Below, piece by piece: positions 20,401 to 29,737 of a DNA stretch of 64,000 bases. The notes under the pieces were generated by a model. The model was not told the origin of the DNA, searched no databases, and saw only the letters and a program-made list of their open reading frames with translations. Position numbers and translations under genes: made by a program. The DNA lies in NCBI RefSeq assembly GCF_023343835.1, contig NC_064443.1:13020001-13084000 (forward strand), written 5' to 3'. Source of the DNA: Lagopus muta (taxonomy: Eukaryota; Chordata; Aves; Galliformes; Phasianidae). Within the stretch, counting starts at the first letter, position 1, and each line of letters opens with the position of its first letter.

Positions 20401-22930
20401 TCATTCTTTCCGTAAATTGCTTTTTTGGTTTATTTGTCATATTCAATGATTTTATTTTTATGCCTAATACATAATTTGGATCCTGCTTTTCACTGGAGCC
20501 AAAGCAAATGTAGCTGAAAATGAAAATTTCCCTTTACTACATGCAGCTACTATATCACATAATCCACTAATAATTACAACTGCGGATTAATTCCAAATAT
20601 ATGAATTTTCAGATGCTAAATGCACGTGGTATTTAGGAAGTACACGGTGGGATGAACTTGATAACAACATTTCAAAGTAGTTCTAAAATTCCAACTGGAG
20701 ACTGCTGCCAAGAACGTTAAATATAACTGCCCATGTGCAAGCAACTACATGAAGTCTGAAAGTTGCATAACTTTCAGAGCATTGAGCATTCGGCTTGCTG
20801 GGAGGTGGTGGCAATGAACCCCAGTGGAAATGAGGCCGTTAGGCCCAAGAGGCATTTTGTTGTGTTCCACCCATGGCACGCACAAAGGCCCCTGTGCCCA
20901 GTGTTCCTGCAGGTGCCCTGCTTCTTCCATAGATTTTTCATCAAATATAGCAGGTCTATTGTGATCTGATTTCTGTTTCCAATTCCTAGGCAAATTGAGT
21001 TTCCAAAAATCATATGAAATTAAGTCAGCATATGTCTCGATTTCCACAGGAGTGCTGTAAAAAAATCCTACTGGTAATCTTATTGTACCAGATGGCATTG
21101 CAGCTCTCGCTGATTATTTAAGTTTTTATGTACAGTTCTCCAAACAGCTTATGGAGTAAGTCAGCACCAACGTCCCCCTTTGCAGGTCAGGGTGTTTAGA
21201 TACCGACTTCCTCAAAGTCACAAAACTGGGACAGAGTTTCAATCTCCTGAGTAATGAGAGAGCAGAGTTCAGCTGCAGCTCCTCAGAAGCAATTATGGGC
21301 TCCTGCTGCTTAGGATCCTTTGTCCCCTGCTCCACAAAGGCACGTGTGACTCTAGCATACCGCAGATTTAGCAGCAGTAAGATTTCTGTGTGGCCAGTTA
21401 TGTCGAGGACACACAGTCCTTCCCCTGACAAACAGGCATCGCTCAGGTTCTTCCTAAGTGACAGCCCAGCTCAACTTACCGTGTCTCTTGGGTGCCCAAC
21501 TCGGGAGTGTTGCGTTCCGCTTGGGAATCAGACCTTAGGAAGACTGCGAGGTGCTGCCCCACTTACTTGTGAGCACCTTGTATCCGTGTTAGTTGTATTT
21601 CATTATCAGATGCAGAGGAACAGACAGGTCTCATTTCTTTTAATCATTTATGTTTTGCTTGAGCTCCCACTGAGGTACTTAAAATACGCTCAGCTGTAAT
21701 GCGGATGCTTTCAGTACATGTGGCAGGTGAGAACTGATTTCACTGTTACACCCTGCAAGCTGGGTATGCTTAAAAGGCTCACATCCTTCTGCTGATACAG
21801 TTCTTCATACTGAGTAGTGCAGATATCCTGAGATGAATGGGGTGCCATCACTTTTCTTTTTTGTTGTTGTTGTTGAAATGACCAAAAATAACCCAGTATA
21901 AAGCAATCATCTGCTAGACATGAAGTTGAACTACAGTAATCAAATGAAGTCCATGTCAACATGTTCGTGGCTCCGTGTCAGGGTGCCCAGGTGTGTTTCT
22001 GAGTATCTTATCCCATTGCTGTGGTTTTTCAGGTATGGAGCTGTGTCAGCGGGAACGCTATGTGCCCTTACCACTCTGTCCCAGCAGCTGGAGAATGAAA
22101 ATGCTGTTGATGTTTTCCAGGTGGCAAAGATGATAAATCTTATGCGGCCCGGAGTATTTACAGACATCGTAAGTCCCTAAATAGAATATAAATGGAAAGT
22201 TTATGAGATTTTCATCTGAGACCACAAGCATGAACTGAAACACACGTTGTGTGCATTACCAAACCCCACAGCTTCTGCTGCCTTCTCTTGAATTGAAGCC
22301 CACCACTGATTTAACACGGTTATGTATTTGAAATAGCTGAATGTGGAACAATTATCAATGAAACGATGCACTGAATTCATCATATGAAATCATATAATGG
22401 GCATCAATTGTACATTACTGTTTAAAATCAACATGCTGGTGGAATAAAGAGGAAAACAGGGCAACTGGACAAATGTCCTTCTTGCTGGGAAATTAGTAAT
22501 GACACAGTGGTGTTTTTGCATTATTCTGTTTCTCCTGCAGTTTCCTTATAATGTCAACAGAAAGACTTCTCTTCAGTGGGCAGCAGATCAGCAATAATAT
22601 AAAATGCTCACAATTAGGATGTTGGGCTGATAATGTTAAGCTGGATTAACACACGCACTCACTCTCAAAGTATTTTTCTGTGATGTATGTATGCTTCTAG
22701 TAACAAATATCCATCACCTTCCTTAAAATGCCGCTCACCTGCATGCAATGAAGGCATTGAGGTAACTTGTCTTTCTTTTCCAGGAGCAGTACCAGTTTCT
22801 TTACAAGGCAATGCTGAGCTTGGTCAGCACTAAGGAGAATGGAAATGGTCCCATGACACTGGACAAAAACGGTGCTGTGATGGCCAGTGATGAATCGGAT
22901 CCCGCAGAAAGCATGGAGTCTCTTGTCTAA
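8315..22930 (+). CDS. PTPRG: Receptor-type tyrosine-protein phosphatase gamma, C-terminal part (14 exons)
   Basis: Exons join as 8315-8411, 9800-9882, 10104-10238, 10470-10604, 11040-11212, 11913-12048, 12391-12537, 14378-14471, 15710-15786, 16210-16338, 17958-18104, 18862-19004, 22033-22168 and 22784-22930. The total is 1779 bp: 592 codons plus TAA, with every intron GT-AG and the frame unbroken. The protein removes phosphate from tyrosines and acts at the plasma membrane with its catalytic part in the cytosol. D1 carries WPD (11106-11114) and the signature [10 protein letters not shown], split by the intron between 11212 and 11913. D2 has VHDEYGAVSAG in that place, which is typical of PTPRG and PTPRZ1. 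The wording of D2 and the tail ending in ESMESLV fit PTPRG rather than PTPRZ1. The human protein is about 1445 residues as recalled, so about 850 residues (carbonic-anhydrase-like domain, fibronectin domain, transmembrane segment) lie upstream of the window. Confidence 0.97.
9800..9882 (+). CDS. PTPRG: PTPRG exon: D1 segment
   Basis: This 83-bp exon follows a GTCCTGCAG acceptor and ends GTTGAT before GTAAGT. It completes the split Tyr and encodes [20 protein letters not shown], then INANYVD. The DYINANY motif is a core conserved element of classical tyrosine phosphatases. Confidence 0.95.
10104..10238 (+). CDS. PTPRG: PTPRG exon: D1 segment
   Basis: This 135-bp (45-codon) exon runs from GGT TAC AAC to GGA AGA before GTAAGAG. 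It includes AYIATQGPL and DFWRMIWEQ, both conserved core motifs of the phosphatase fold. The acceptor reads TTTGAAG. Confidence 0.95.
10470..10604 (+). CDS. PTPRG: PTPRG exon: D1 segment
   Basis: A second 45-codon exon, from AGA AAA TGC to ATG AAA AAG before GTGGGT. It includes the RKCDQYWP motif found in D1 domains. The acceptor is TTGTTCAG. Confidence 0.95.
11040..11212 (+). CDS. PTPRG: PTPRG exon: WPD loop and catalytic cysteine of D1
   Basis: This 173-bp exon carries the WPD loop (TGG CCT GAC, 11106-11114), whose Asp is the general acid, and the nucleophilic Cys (TGC, 11208-11210). It ends two bases into the Ser codon of HCS, just before GTATGA. A CR1 copy begins within about 8 bases of the exon end. 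Confidence 0.96.
11213..11912 (+). other. PTPRG: Intron splitting the D1 active-site signature
   Basis: This 700-bp phase-2 intron separates His-Cys-(AG) from (T)-Ala-Gly-Val-Gly-Arg. About 210 bp just inside the donor is a reverse-oriented CR1 tail. The remainder holds nothing recognisable. The acceptor reads TTTTTCATAG. Confidence 0.9.
11220..11430 (-). mobile_element. CR1 3' tail, reverse strand, abutting a splice donor
   Basis: It begins AATCACAGAATCATAGAATG, the reverse complement of the CR1 3' terminal repeat. It continues with GGTTGGAAGGGCCTCAGAGA, then CAGGGATGGGGCA and CTGGGCAGCCTGTTC, all standard CR1 blocks. The copy is 5'-truncated near 11430. Confidence 0.92.
11913..12048 (+). 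CDS. PTPRG: PTPRG exon: D1 P-loop arginine and Q-loop
   Basis: This 136-bp exon completes the Ser codon and encodes [19 protein letters not shown] through NYLVQTE. The P-loop Arg that binds the phosphate is AGA at 11926-11928. The Q-loop Gln lies in LVQTE at the end, before GTAAAG. Confidence 0.96.
12391..12537 (+). CDS. PTPRG: PTPRG exon: end of D1 and D1-D2 linker
   Basis: This 49-codon exon runs from GAG CAG TAC to CAA TTC AAG before GTAAGG. It encodes [20 protein letters not shown] and continues to TRLEKQFK. The LGKETEV wording and the [12 protein letters not shown]-like stretch are PTPRG-type rather than PTPRZ1-type, as recalled. Confidence 0.95.
14378..14471 (+). CDS. PTPRG: PTPRG exon: start of D2
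   Basis: This 94-bp exon starts CTG GTT ACA CAG in phase 0 and ends one base into a Ser codon before GTAAGA. It encodes [20 protein letters not shown], then [11 protein letters not shown]. It is the D2 counterpart of the exon at 8315. Confidence 0.95.
15710..15786 (+). CDS. PTPRG: PTPRG exon: D2 segment
   Basis: This 77-bp exon follows the acceptor GTCTTATAG and ends ATC ATG before GTGAGG. It encodes [20 protein letters not shown], then NASYIM. DYINASY is the D2 equivalent of DYINANY in the exon at 9800. Confidence 0.95.
16210..16338 (+). CDS. PTPRG: PTPRG exon: D2 segment
   Basis: This 129-bp (43-codon) exon runs from GGC TAC TAC to AGC CTG before GTGAGT. It encodes [20 protein letters not shown] followed by [19 protein letters not shown], the D2 form of the conserved DFWRMIW core. 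Confidence 0.95.
16406..16660 (-). mobile_element. CR1 3' tail, reverse strand, in a PTPRG intron
   Basis: It starts AGAATCACAGAATCATTAAG and continues AGATCATCAAGTCCAACCAT. It then shows the standard blocks CTCCAGGGATGGTGACT and CTCCCTGGGCAGCCTGTTC. It lies about 70 bases inside the donor of the intron that follows the exon ending at 16338. Confidence 0.92.
17958..18104 (+). CDS. PTPRG: PTPRG exon: D2 segment
   Basis: This 49-codon exon runs from GCA GAA GAT GAG to GCT ACC CAG before GTAAAA. It encodes [20 protein letters not shown] and ends [11 protein letters not shown]. The acceptor is CTTTCTTCCAG. Confidence 0.95.
18862..19004 (+). CDS. PTPRG: PTPRG exon: degenerate WPD and cysteine positions of D2
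   Basis: This 143-bp exon holds TGG CCA AAC (WPN, 18904-18912) where an active domain has WPD. Its end, GTT CAT GAT GA, puts Asp (19000-19002) where D1 has the catalytic Cys. The donor GTATGC splits the next codon in phase 2, as at the matching D1 intron. Confidence 0.95.
22033..22168 (+). CDS. PTPRG: PTPRG exon: D2 pseudo-P-loop and following helix
   Basis: This 136-bp exon completes the Glu codon and encodes [20 protein letters not shown] through PGVFTDI before GTAAGTC. The P-loop Arg is replaced by Ser (GAVSAG versus GVGRTG). The Q-loop region reads FTDIEQYQF across the next junction. Confidence 0.95.
22784..22930 (+). CDS. PTPRG: PTPRG terminal coding exon
   Basis: This exon has 49 codons including TAA (22928-22930). 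It encodes [20 protein letters not shown], then a short acidic tail ending [13 protein letters not shown]. The tail is typical of PTPRG as recalled. The acceptor is TCTTTTCCAG. Confidence 0.96.
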   Translation, partial: EQYQFLYKAMLSLVSTKENGNGPMTLDKNGAVMASDESDPAESMESLV

Positions 22931-24983
22931 TTGGAAACCTGAAAAGGCACTTAATTTGTAGAACTTCTGAAGACTGAGCGAACTTTTTTGAGGCCTTTTT
23001 TGCCAGACTCTAGGTTATACAATAACCCAATTACTTTTTTACACTGATAAAAGTTTTGATATTTATTTTTTGCCATTTTATGTCTTAATGGTATCCTACT
23101 GAGCATTTGCACCTCTGTTTATTTCACACAGTGAAACACAATTTTATCTAGTTTGCACTATATGATCAGTGTTACTGCCTATAATCTTCTAATACAAAAC
23201 AAGCCCTGATGTGACATTCCATGACAACAAACATGCTTTTTCTGTTTTGTTTAAATGCAGTGAAGTTTTGCTAAACTACAGTGACCCTTGAATTTTCAAT
23301 CTTGAATGCTAGGCCAGATGGATTCTTTCTACAACAGATACTGTACCCCTTCATTCCATATTTATTATTTTAATTATCATGTCACAGCTTTGGTAACGGT
23401 ATTCTGCATTCCAGTGGAGTGGATGAGCAGCGTTCATCCTTCTTGACAAAATGTGGCAGGTGATTATTAGCTACAGTGAAGGTGTAATGGCCTTGTGGAG
23501 CAGAAACAATTATTTCTGTATTGTTTCACGTTACTGTTTTGTACGCTTACAGACCTAAGACTTGCTTCACATGGAATAGAAAATCACCTACAATATAATT
23601 ATGAATTAGATGCAATTCATGTGTGGGACGCAGTGACAGGTTTTGATTTTACAATCTCAAATTTCTCCATTTATGCAGAAAAATGTCAGTTTTTGCTTTT
23701 AGCCAGCCCTGCGATGGGAAAATATTTTGGTTTGATTTTCATCAAAGCCGATGCAGTAAGAAATCTCCTACAGCCCCCGGTCAGACCTGTTTTCAGATAT
23801 ATTGAAGGTAGCAATATTTTACATTACTAAGCTATTCAATATTTTAAACACATTAATTTCCTTACTATTTCTTGAATATGACCTCACACCTAATGGTATG
23901 TTACATGATGACAGGCGTTTCTTAATTTCATAACTGTTAGATGCCATTTTTACAGGTGTGTAATTTTCATACTTTAGTGCTAAAACATAAAGTACTGATC
24001 CATATTTACTGGTGAAGCAAACTAATAAAAAAAACTACCTATAAAGTTACATTCTCCCTCTTTTTTTTGCCAGACTAATTCTTTAGCACAACCCTAGTTT
24101 ATTGTGTTTTCCCTCCCACACCAATGAACTGGTTTTTCCCAGATTATATAAATCATTTGAATTGTTGTTTGGAGCATCTAAGTATACATTCTCATTGGCT
24201 CCCTTTTCTTTTGCATTTCATTGTGATTCAACTCCGTTCATCTTTATTTAACAGAAGAAGTAAGCACATACTTAATTCTGCAGAGATAAAGCTGATCATT
24301 TCCTTCATAGCTCTGCCGAACAGAGAGGGGTTATGGAATCTGCCTTGAGAGCGAAATATGTTGTTTCAAGCATCCTGATGTTTGGTATACAATCACAGGC
24401 ACCATCTTTACATATGGCGTTAATTTCTTTTCGATTCCAACTGCACAGAGCATGCATTGTATTTCTGGGACTTGTCAAAAATATTGCAGTGTATTTTTCT
24501 TTTCAGTGTAAAACTTTCTGCCAGCTGGGGCCTGCTAGAACAGACACATGGCAAGGCAAAATCCTCTTCTTGTGTTGGAGGGGAGGGCAAAGAGGAAGGT
24601 TAGCTAAGGGGAAGGTTCCGTAGATGTTCCTTGCAGAAGGAAGCTGAAAGTGACATTTCTATGGAGAGTAGGTCTGTGAGTTTGGAACCTCTTGAGGTAC
24701 AGAGTGATGCAGCCCCACTGGGAGCAGAGAGCTGTACAGACTGGTATGTGCTAACATCTGGCCTTTTATTTTTAACAGAAAGACTTCCTTCTATGGATAG
24801 ACTTGATTAATTCCCACACCAAAATATTTAAGAGTTCACCAGCAACCTTTTGCATGGTTACCCTTTTTTCACCAGTTTGTGGAATCCCTCAGTACAAGTG
24901 CTCCACATAACTGCTAATGCTGAACAGTGTGATACATCCACGGTTTCCTTGAGGAAATCCCATGTCCAGCACCAGCTAGTCCA

Positions 24984-24989
24984 AATAAA
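24984..24989 (+). terminator. PTPRG: Internal poly(A) signal candidate in the PTPRG 3'UTR
   Basis: AATAAA, one of several internal hexamers; others lie at 24024-24029 and 26647-26652. Any of these could give a shorter 3'UTR isoform. None is confirmed. Confidence 0.35.
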
Positions 24990-25967
24990 AACTGTGCAAA
25001 ACTTTTCAAAAGGATGCATTGCATTGTAGTTTGCTTCCCCTTTGCCCTGGGATGTGCCAGCACCAGAGCGAGGCAGTGCTGCATGGTAGGAGCTCAGGCT
25101 GGAGGCTGGAGATGTGGCTGCTGAACCCCCACACCCCGGAGTGATCCCAGCCCTGGGGATGGTTTTGATCAGTTCAGCCTTGAATGTTCAAGTACCCAGG
25201 GAGAGCTGTAGGGAGAAGGAAGGAATTCAAAGCCTGACAGAGCAGAATGATGCAGAGATTACTGAAGGCATCAGGAGAGTTGCATTTGTGCAGTACCCTT
25301 AGCTGAATACTTTTCATGATGGAAGGTAACTGTGGTTCGTGACGCACTGCCTGAATATCCTTGGTTTAATCTCTTCACACAGGCTTCAAAAATCAGTGAA
25401 AGAAGGCTGTGGGGTTGAACTTTGGTAGATGCTTTGGAAATCCGTGTGTTTGCATTGGCGTTTTCCCACACCTGCAGTACTTGGGGCTTAGTCCACGGGG
25501 AAATAATTTACAGTGATGCTATATGACTTCTCCATAGATTTTTTTCTTAAGGGGGCTTAAGTTGTATGTTAAGAACTGTGTTAACAGTCAGATAGTCAAT
25601 AGAAGGTAGTGATGCATTAGGCTTGAAGTGGAAGAAGGTTGGGATTAGGAGCACATAAGAGCCAAACCCATTCTGCTGCAAGCAGATGCAGCTGTGCTCT
25701 CTTCCATGGACGTGCACCTCTTCCCATGGGACTAGAGGAGGCTGGCAGAAGGACCAAGCAAGCATTCACAGGCATGGAGCTCTACTAGGATGCTCTCACG
25801 TGCCTGTCTGGCCATCACTATGCAATGCCAGCCCGCACAATGTAACCCCTACTTGGCATTCAGTTGGGATGCTTTTCAAGCAGCAAAAGTTCCCATTGTG
25901 CATGCCTGCAAGTTAGGGGAGCCCAGGTCTGTCCCTGTGCTGTAAGATGTGATCCTCAGCAGCCGCA

Positions 25968-25987
25968 ACGCGCGCGTGCATGCGTGT
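25968..25987. other. Alternating purine-pyrimidine tract (Z-DNA-prone)
   Basis: Twenty consecutive bases alternate purine and pyrimidine, starting ACGCGCGCG. Such CG/CA-rich tracts can adopt Z-form. It lies in the inferred PTPRG 3'UTR. Confidence 0.6.
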
Positions 25988-27680
25988 CTACATCTGTAAA
26001 ATATTACTCCTTTGTGTCTTGCATGGCTGTGCACCTGCAGACCATGTGAAAGGCATAAACAGCTGTGAGTTGAGCCCATCATTATAGCCAAGCTTTCCAA
26101 GAGGGAAAGTGTCATCACAACATCTAAAACCAGTGGTGCTCCTGTACGTGGTGATCCCAGCTCTGCTAGGAAGGTGTGGGGGAGGCAGTGGGACTGCCCA
26201 GGTGTGCAGGCTGCAGTGCTGGCTCTTCAGCAAGACCAAGGTGGGAAGAGCTTCCGCTTTAACGCAGCATTTGTCCTTACTGTTTCACAGTGTCTGTTCC
26301 CAAATATGAATTTAGGAACGGGATAAAAACATCCCAAACCTTTGTCCTCCTTCCTGTGTGCAGTCTTCTGCACCGTGGGTCTGTTCAAGGTTAGTGGAAT
26401 CATTGACAGGATCTGCTTTGCTTCAGTTGTTTTTCCAATTTCTGACTGCTTGAATTGCTTGAACCCAGAGCGATGTCTTGGAACACTAGGAGAAGACTCT
26501 TTATGAAACAGCACAACTGCCTTCTTCTTAACCTTTTTTTAAGCTGATATATTTTATTTAAAAGCTATAAATATAGATATTGATTCTACCAAAGATACAT
26601 ACTACTAATTCTCAGCAAAACAAAACCAACTTAATTAAGAAATAATAATAAAAAGTAGTTGTCTTACAGATTTAAGTCTTTCTCAAATTCATGTTTTTCG
26701 GTATCAAATCCGGTGTTCTGACGTTTGTGCTCAAATGGTGCCAGTGAATTTTTATATGAAGGGAAAATGCCTATTTATTAATCCACTGCATTGCTGCTCT
26801 TTTCTCTGTTTTCTTCTTTTTTCTGACAAACATAATTCAGCTTTTATTGTTACCCCGTTGCTTTTCTTCTCTTTGATGCCATTCTAACAATTTTAACAAC
26901 ATTGGCTTTGCTTATCAAAGGAGAAGGAATGCAAGAATAGAGAAAGAGAAGGAACTGTAATGAAGAGATTTGGCCTCTACTTTGTTGTAGCTGTTAAACT
27001 GTTTTTAGTGTTTTTGTTAACTATTTGCAAAGGGAAGCATTTTCTACAGAGGATAATTAATTTCAAGAAAAAAGTCTTGAGTTTTAAGAATAAACATGTC
27101 TCCAAAAGAGGAGATACTCAATTTTATACAATGTCACAGCTCTCCAACATTTGGGGTAGTGACCTCTTTGTTGTGTTAGAACATTTGAAATGAGCAAGCA
27201 GCCATTGTTTCTAAAGACCCAAGCATTCACGTGTACTCTTATTTTCTTTTCCTTCATTTTTAAATAGCGAAACCATTAAAACTGTAAATATTTTGTTGCT
27301 TGGATAAGCATCTTCTGGGAACTTTGTATCTATGGTATATAATCATAGAATTTTATATTTTCATATAAAGCTAATTTTTTTCTAGTTTCACCTCCTTCCT
27401 AGTTCTGTGGTGGCTATGTGAATCCATACCTTCTGTGTATCAAGGTAGTGAGACACCATCATCACACTCCAAAAAGATTTCCACCCGTCATTTCTTTGGG
27501 GCAGTGATTGTGAAGGTTAGATTCTTTTTTTTATTATTTTATTCCATTGTCAGTGTGTGCAATAGGAATTAGACTTAGCCAGTCACTGGATACGTTTGTC
27601 TCATTGATCCATTCAGACAAAAAAAAAAAATGTGGTGTTTGGCTTTGGGACAGGGTGGGAGGGAGGATTTTGAGGGAGAT

Positions 27681-27710
27681 TTTTGGTTTGGTTTGGTTTG
27701 GTTTTTTTGT
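27681..27710. repeat. (GGTTT)n short tandem repeat
   Basis: About five units of GGTTT flanked by T- and G-rich runs, just before the last poly(A) signal of PTPRG. Confidence 0.8.
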
Positions 27711-27819
27711 TTGGGGTTTTTTTGTAACTTGAAGAATCTTCTTTTTGTTATGTTTAAAACTATATCAAATCATTCTATTATAGTGTTATTTAATATGTAA
27801 ATTGTATTGCTATACATAA

Positions 27820-27825
27820 AATAAA
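27820..27825 (+). terminator. PTPRG: Likely distal poly(A) signal of PTPRG
   Basis: AATAAA is followed within 5 to 25 bases by the T/G-rich stretch GTATGGATTTTGATG, the expected layout for cleavage near 27840-27850. It is the last good signal before sequence that looks intergenic. Confidence 0.6.
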
Positions 27826-29686
27826 GTATGGATTTTGATGTATTTACAGACTTCTTTCTTATTTGCATCAAATACACATACAGAGCAGATGCGCAAGTCA
27901 GTATTTCATGGTCCCTGGTGTGCAGGAAGAATGATGAGATCCAAGGCCTGCTTTAATTAGGTCTCAAATTTCCAAGGAGTACTCAGCCTGGAACTGTCTC
28001 TCAGTCACTTGACAGTGGAGATTGCTTCTGCCCTCTTAATTGTCTCCGACAATCGGAGAGCTTTCTGCCTCTCAGACTATCAGCGCTTCCCTTTCCTCTC
28101 CATGACTGTTTCCCCCAGACAGTTGTGACATCAAGATCCCTTTTGGAAAGGGGATTGTCTCTATTCTAAACTGGAGCTTTATACCTGGGTGTGATGTTCC
28201 TCAGACCTGGTTCAAGCTATCAGCAGATGTCTGCCTGCAGGAGCAGGGGCTTCCACCCAGCCACCATCACTTGGTTTGCTGGGGTCACCTGCACCTACTG
28301 CTGGGAGCCGTGGAGGAGGAGGGAAACGCATTCATCCCCACCTGGGGACGGCAGTGAGGGACAGATGTTTCAAATCCTAGAGACAGAGCAGCAAGTATTC
28401 CTCATGGCGTGTACTAGAATCCATACCTACTTGCTGCACCACAGCCAAGAGCTGTCATTGAAACAGGCACATTGTGCTGTCAATGCCCAATTTTGGTAAA
28501 AAAACATGAACAGCTCCACATACTGCCTGTGGTTTTGTGCTGACTGCACGTGTTACTTACATCATTGTCCTTGTGAGAAAACTGCTTGGTGCTGGGGCTC
28601 TTGTTCTGCAGCAGGTGATGATGGGCACGGCAGCTCCAGAGCAGCGCAGGACCAAGCACAACCAGCTGGCAAGGCTTATGAGCAAACCATTGCTGGGCAG
28701 TGAGAACACCTGACAGTAACACAACATAAAAAGGGTCATGTGTGGTGGTTACAGAAATCAGCCCCCACCAGCACCTGAGCTGTCCTGGTGAGTGATGGGC
28801 AGGAGGGAAGGCAAAGCCTTGGAAAAGTGCTCGGATCCTGTGCCGATGCTGGAGCAGACCTACATCCAGTGGAAACACACTGTAAGTAGGTCATTAATGC
28901 TTGGGCAAAAAAAAAAATATATTATTTACCAGCACTTTCCACTACTAACAATATGCCTGAATTAATTGGCGGTATCAGGAGATCCCAACTTCTTCTGTAA
29001 TGAATAGCTAATGAGTTTAGCCTTTAAGGCTTCCAGAGGCTGCTAACAGTCACGCTAAGCAGGCGCAAATAATAGCAGCGTTTTATTAAATGGATTCAAA
29101 TGCCAGAAGGTGTACTTTCAAGACCTTTGCAATAATAAAAATATTTTTGATCAATGGTTCAGTCCCGGTCCTGTTACGTGGCCACTTGGAGCCCCGTGCA
29201 GGGCCTCGTGCTCTGCCATGTCAGCGCCCCAGCCAGCAGTTGCCTTATTGATCACTTGTGGTTTCTGTTTTCCCTTTGCTGCCAATCACTGGTTTTGATG
29301 TTCTGACTTTGTGATGCTTTAAGAAGCAACACTTCACAAAGCAATCCTTCCTGACACTGTGTTCAATTAATGTGACAGTCACTGGGCTCGCTTTTCTTTT
29401 CTAAATTGTTATCTTCCTTATGTCTTGAAATCCTTGTTTAGGAGTTGTCAGCTTTGCTGCTGGTTTATGTTATGTTTTAGAATTCTGAAAAGATTCTGCA
29501 TTTCAGTTCCATGTCTCTTCTGGAAGCGGTTTTCAGTCCTTCACGTTTCACTGTCTGTGAGCTGCACTTCCTGCATGGCTCGTAATTTCTGTCACAACTA
29601 AATTCAAATCCTGTTGGTCTTATGTCACATACCACAGGATATTCTTGTACGATATCTAATATAAATACTTTGTTCCTATATCTAAG

Positions 29687-29737
29687 GAGCTGCCAAAAGA
29701 GAGGGATTCTGAGTCAACATCAGAAGAAAGCCAGAAG
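29687..29737 (+). other. Possible orphan exon (51 bp, open frame)
   Basis: A pyrimidine-rich stretch ending ATCTAAG precedes 17 open codons encoding ELPKERDSESTSEESQK, followed by the good donor GTATGT. The length is a multiple of three and the peptide is acidic and Ser-rich. It lies about 1.8 kb beyond the inferred end of PTPRG. I know no gene with this peptide. It could be a non-coding RNA exon or chance. Confidence 0.25.

Larger units (their letters stand above)
8412..22783 (+). other. PTPRG: PTPRG introns between the coding exons
   Basis: The 13 introns range from about 220 bp (9883-10103) to 3028 bp (19005-22032). Other long ones are 8412-9799, 12538-14377, 14472-15709 and 16339-17957. 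All have GT-AG ends. CR1 tails occur at 11220 and 16406. A short GTT run lies at 21862-21876 and a short TA run near 12865. I see no other gene in them; the open frames inside look like chance. Confidence 0.8.
22931..27845 (+). other. PTPRG: PTPRG 3' untranslated region
   Basis: From the stop at 22930, AT-rich sequence continues without recognisable coding exons to the AATAAA at 27820-27825. The length, about 4.9 kb, is consistent with a long PTPRG 3'UTR as recalled. It contains AU-rich patches (around 23055-23090 and 23355-23385) and several internal AATAAA hexamers. The 3' end is inferred from the last hexamer followed by GT-rich sequence; transcript data would be needed to fix it. Confidence 0.65.

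Noticed and set aside
27343-27362. CR1-like AATCATAGAATT
   Set aside because: Only about 12 bases match and no further CR1 blocks follow.
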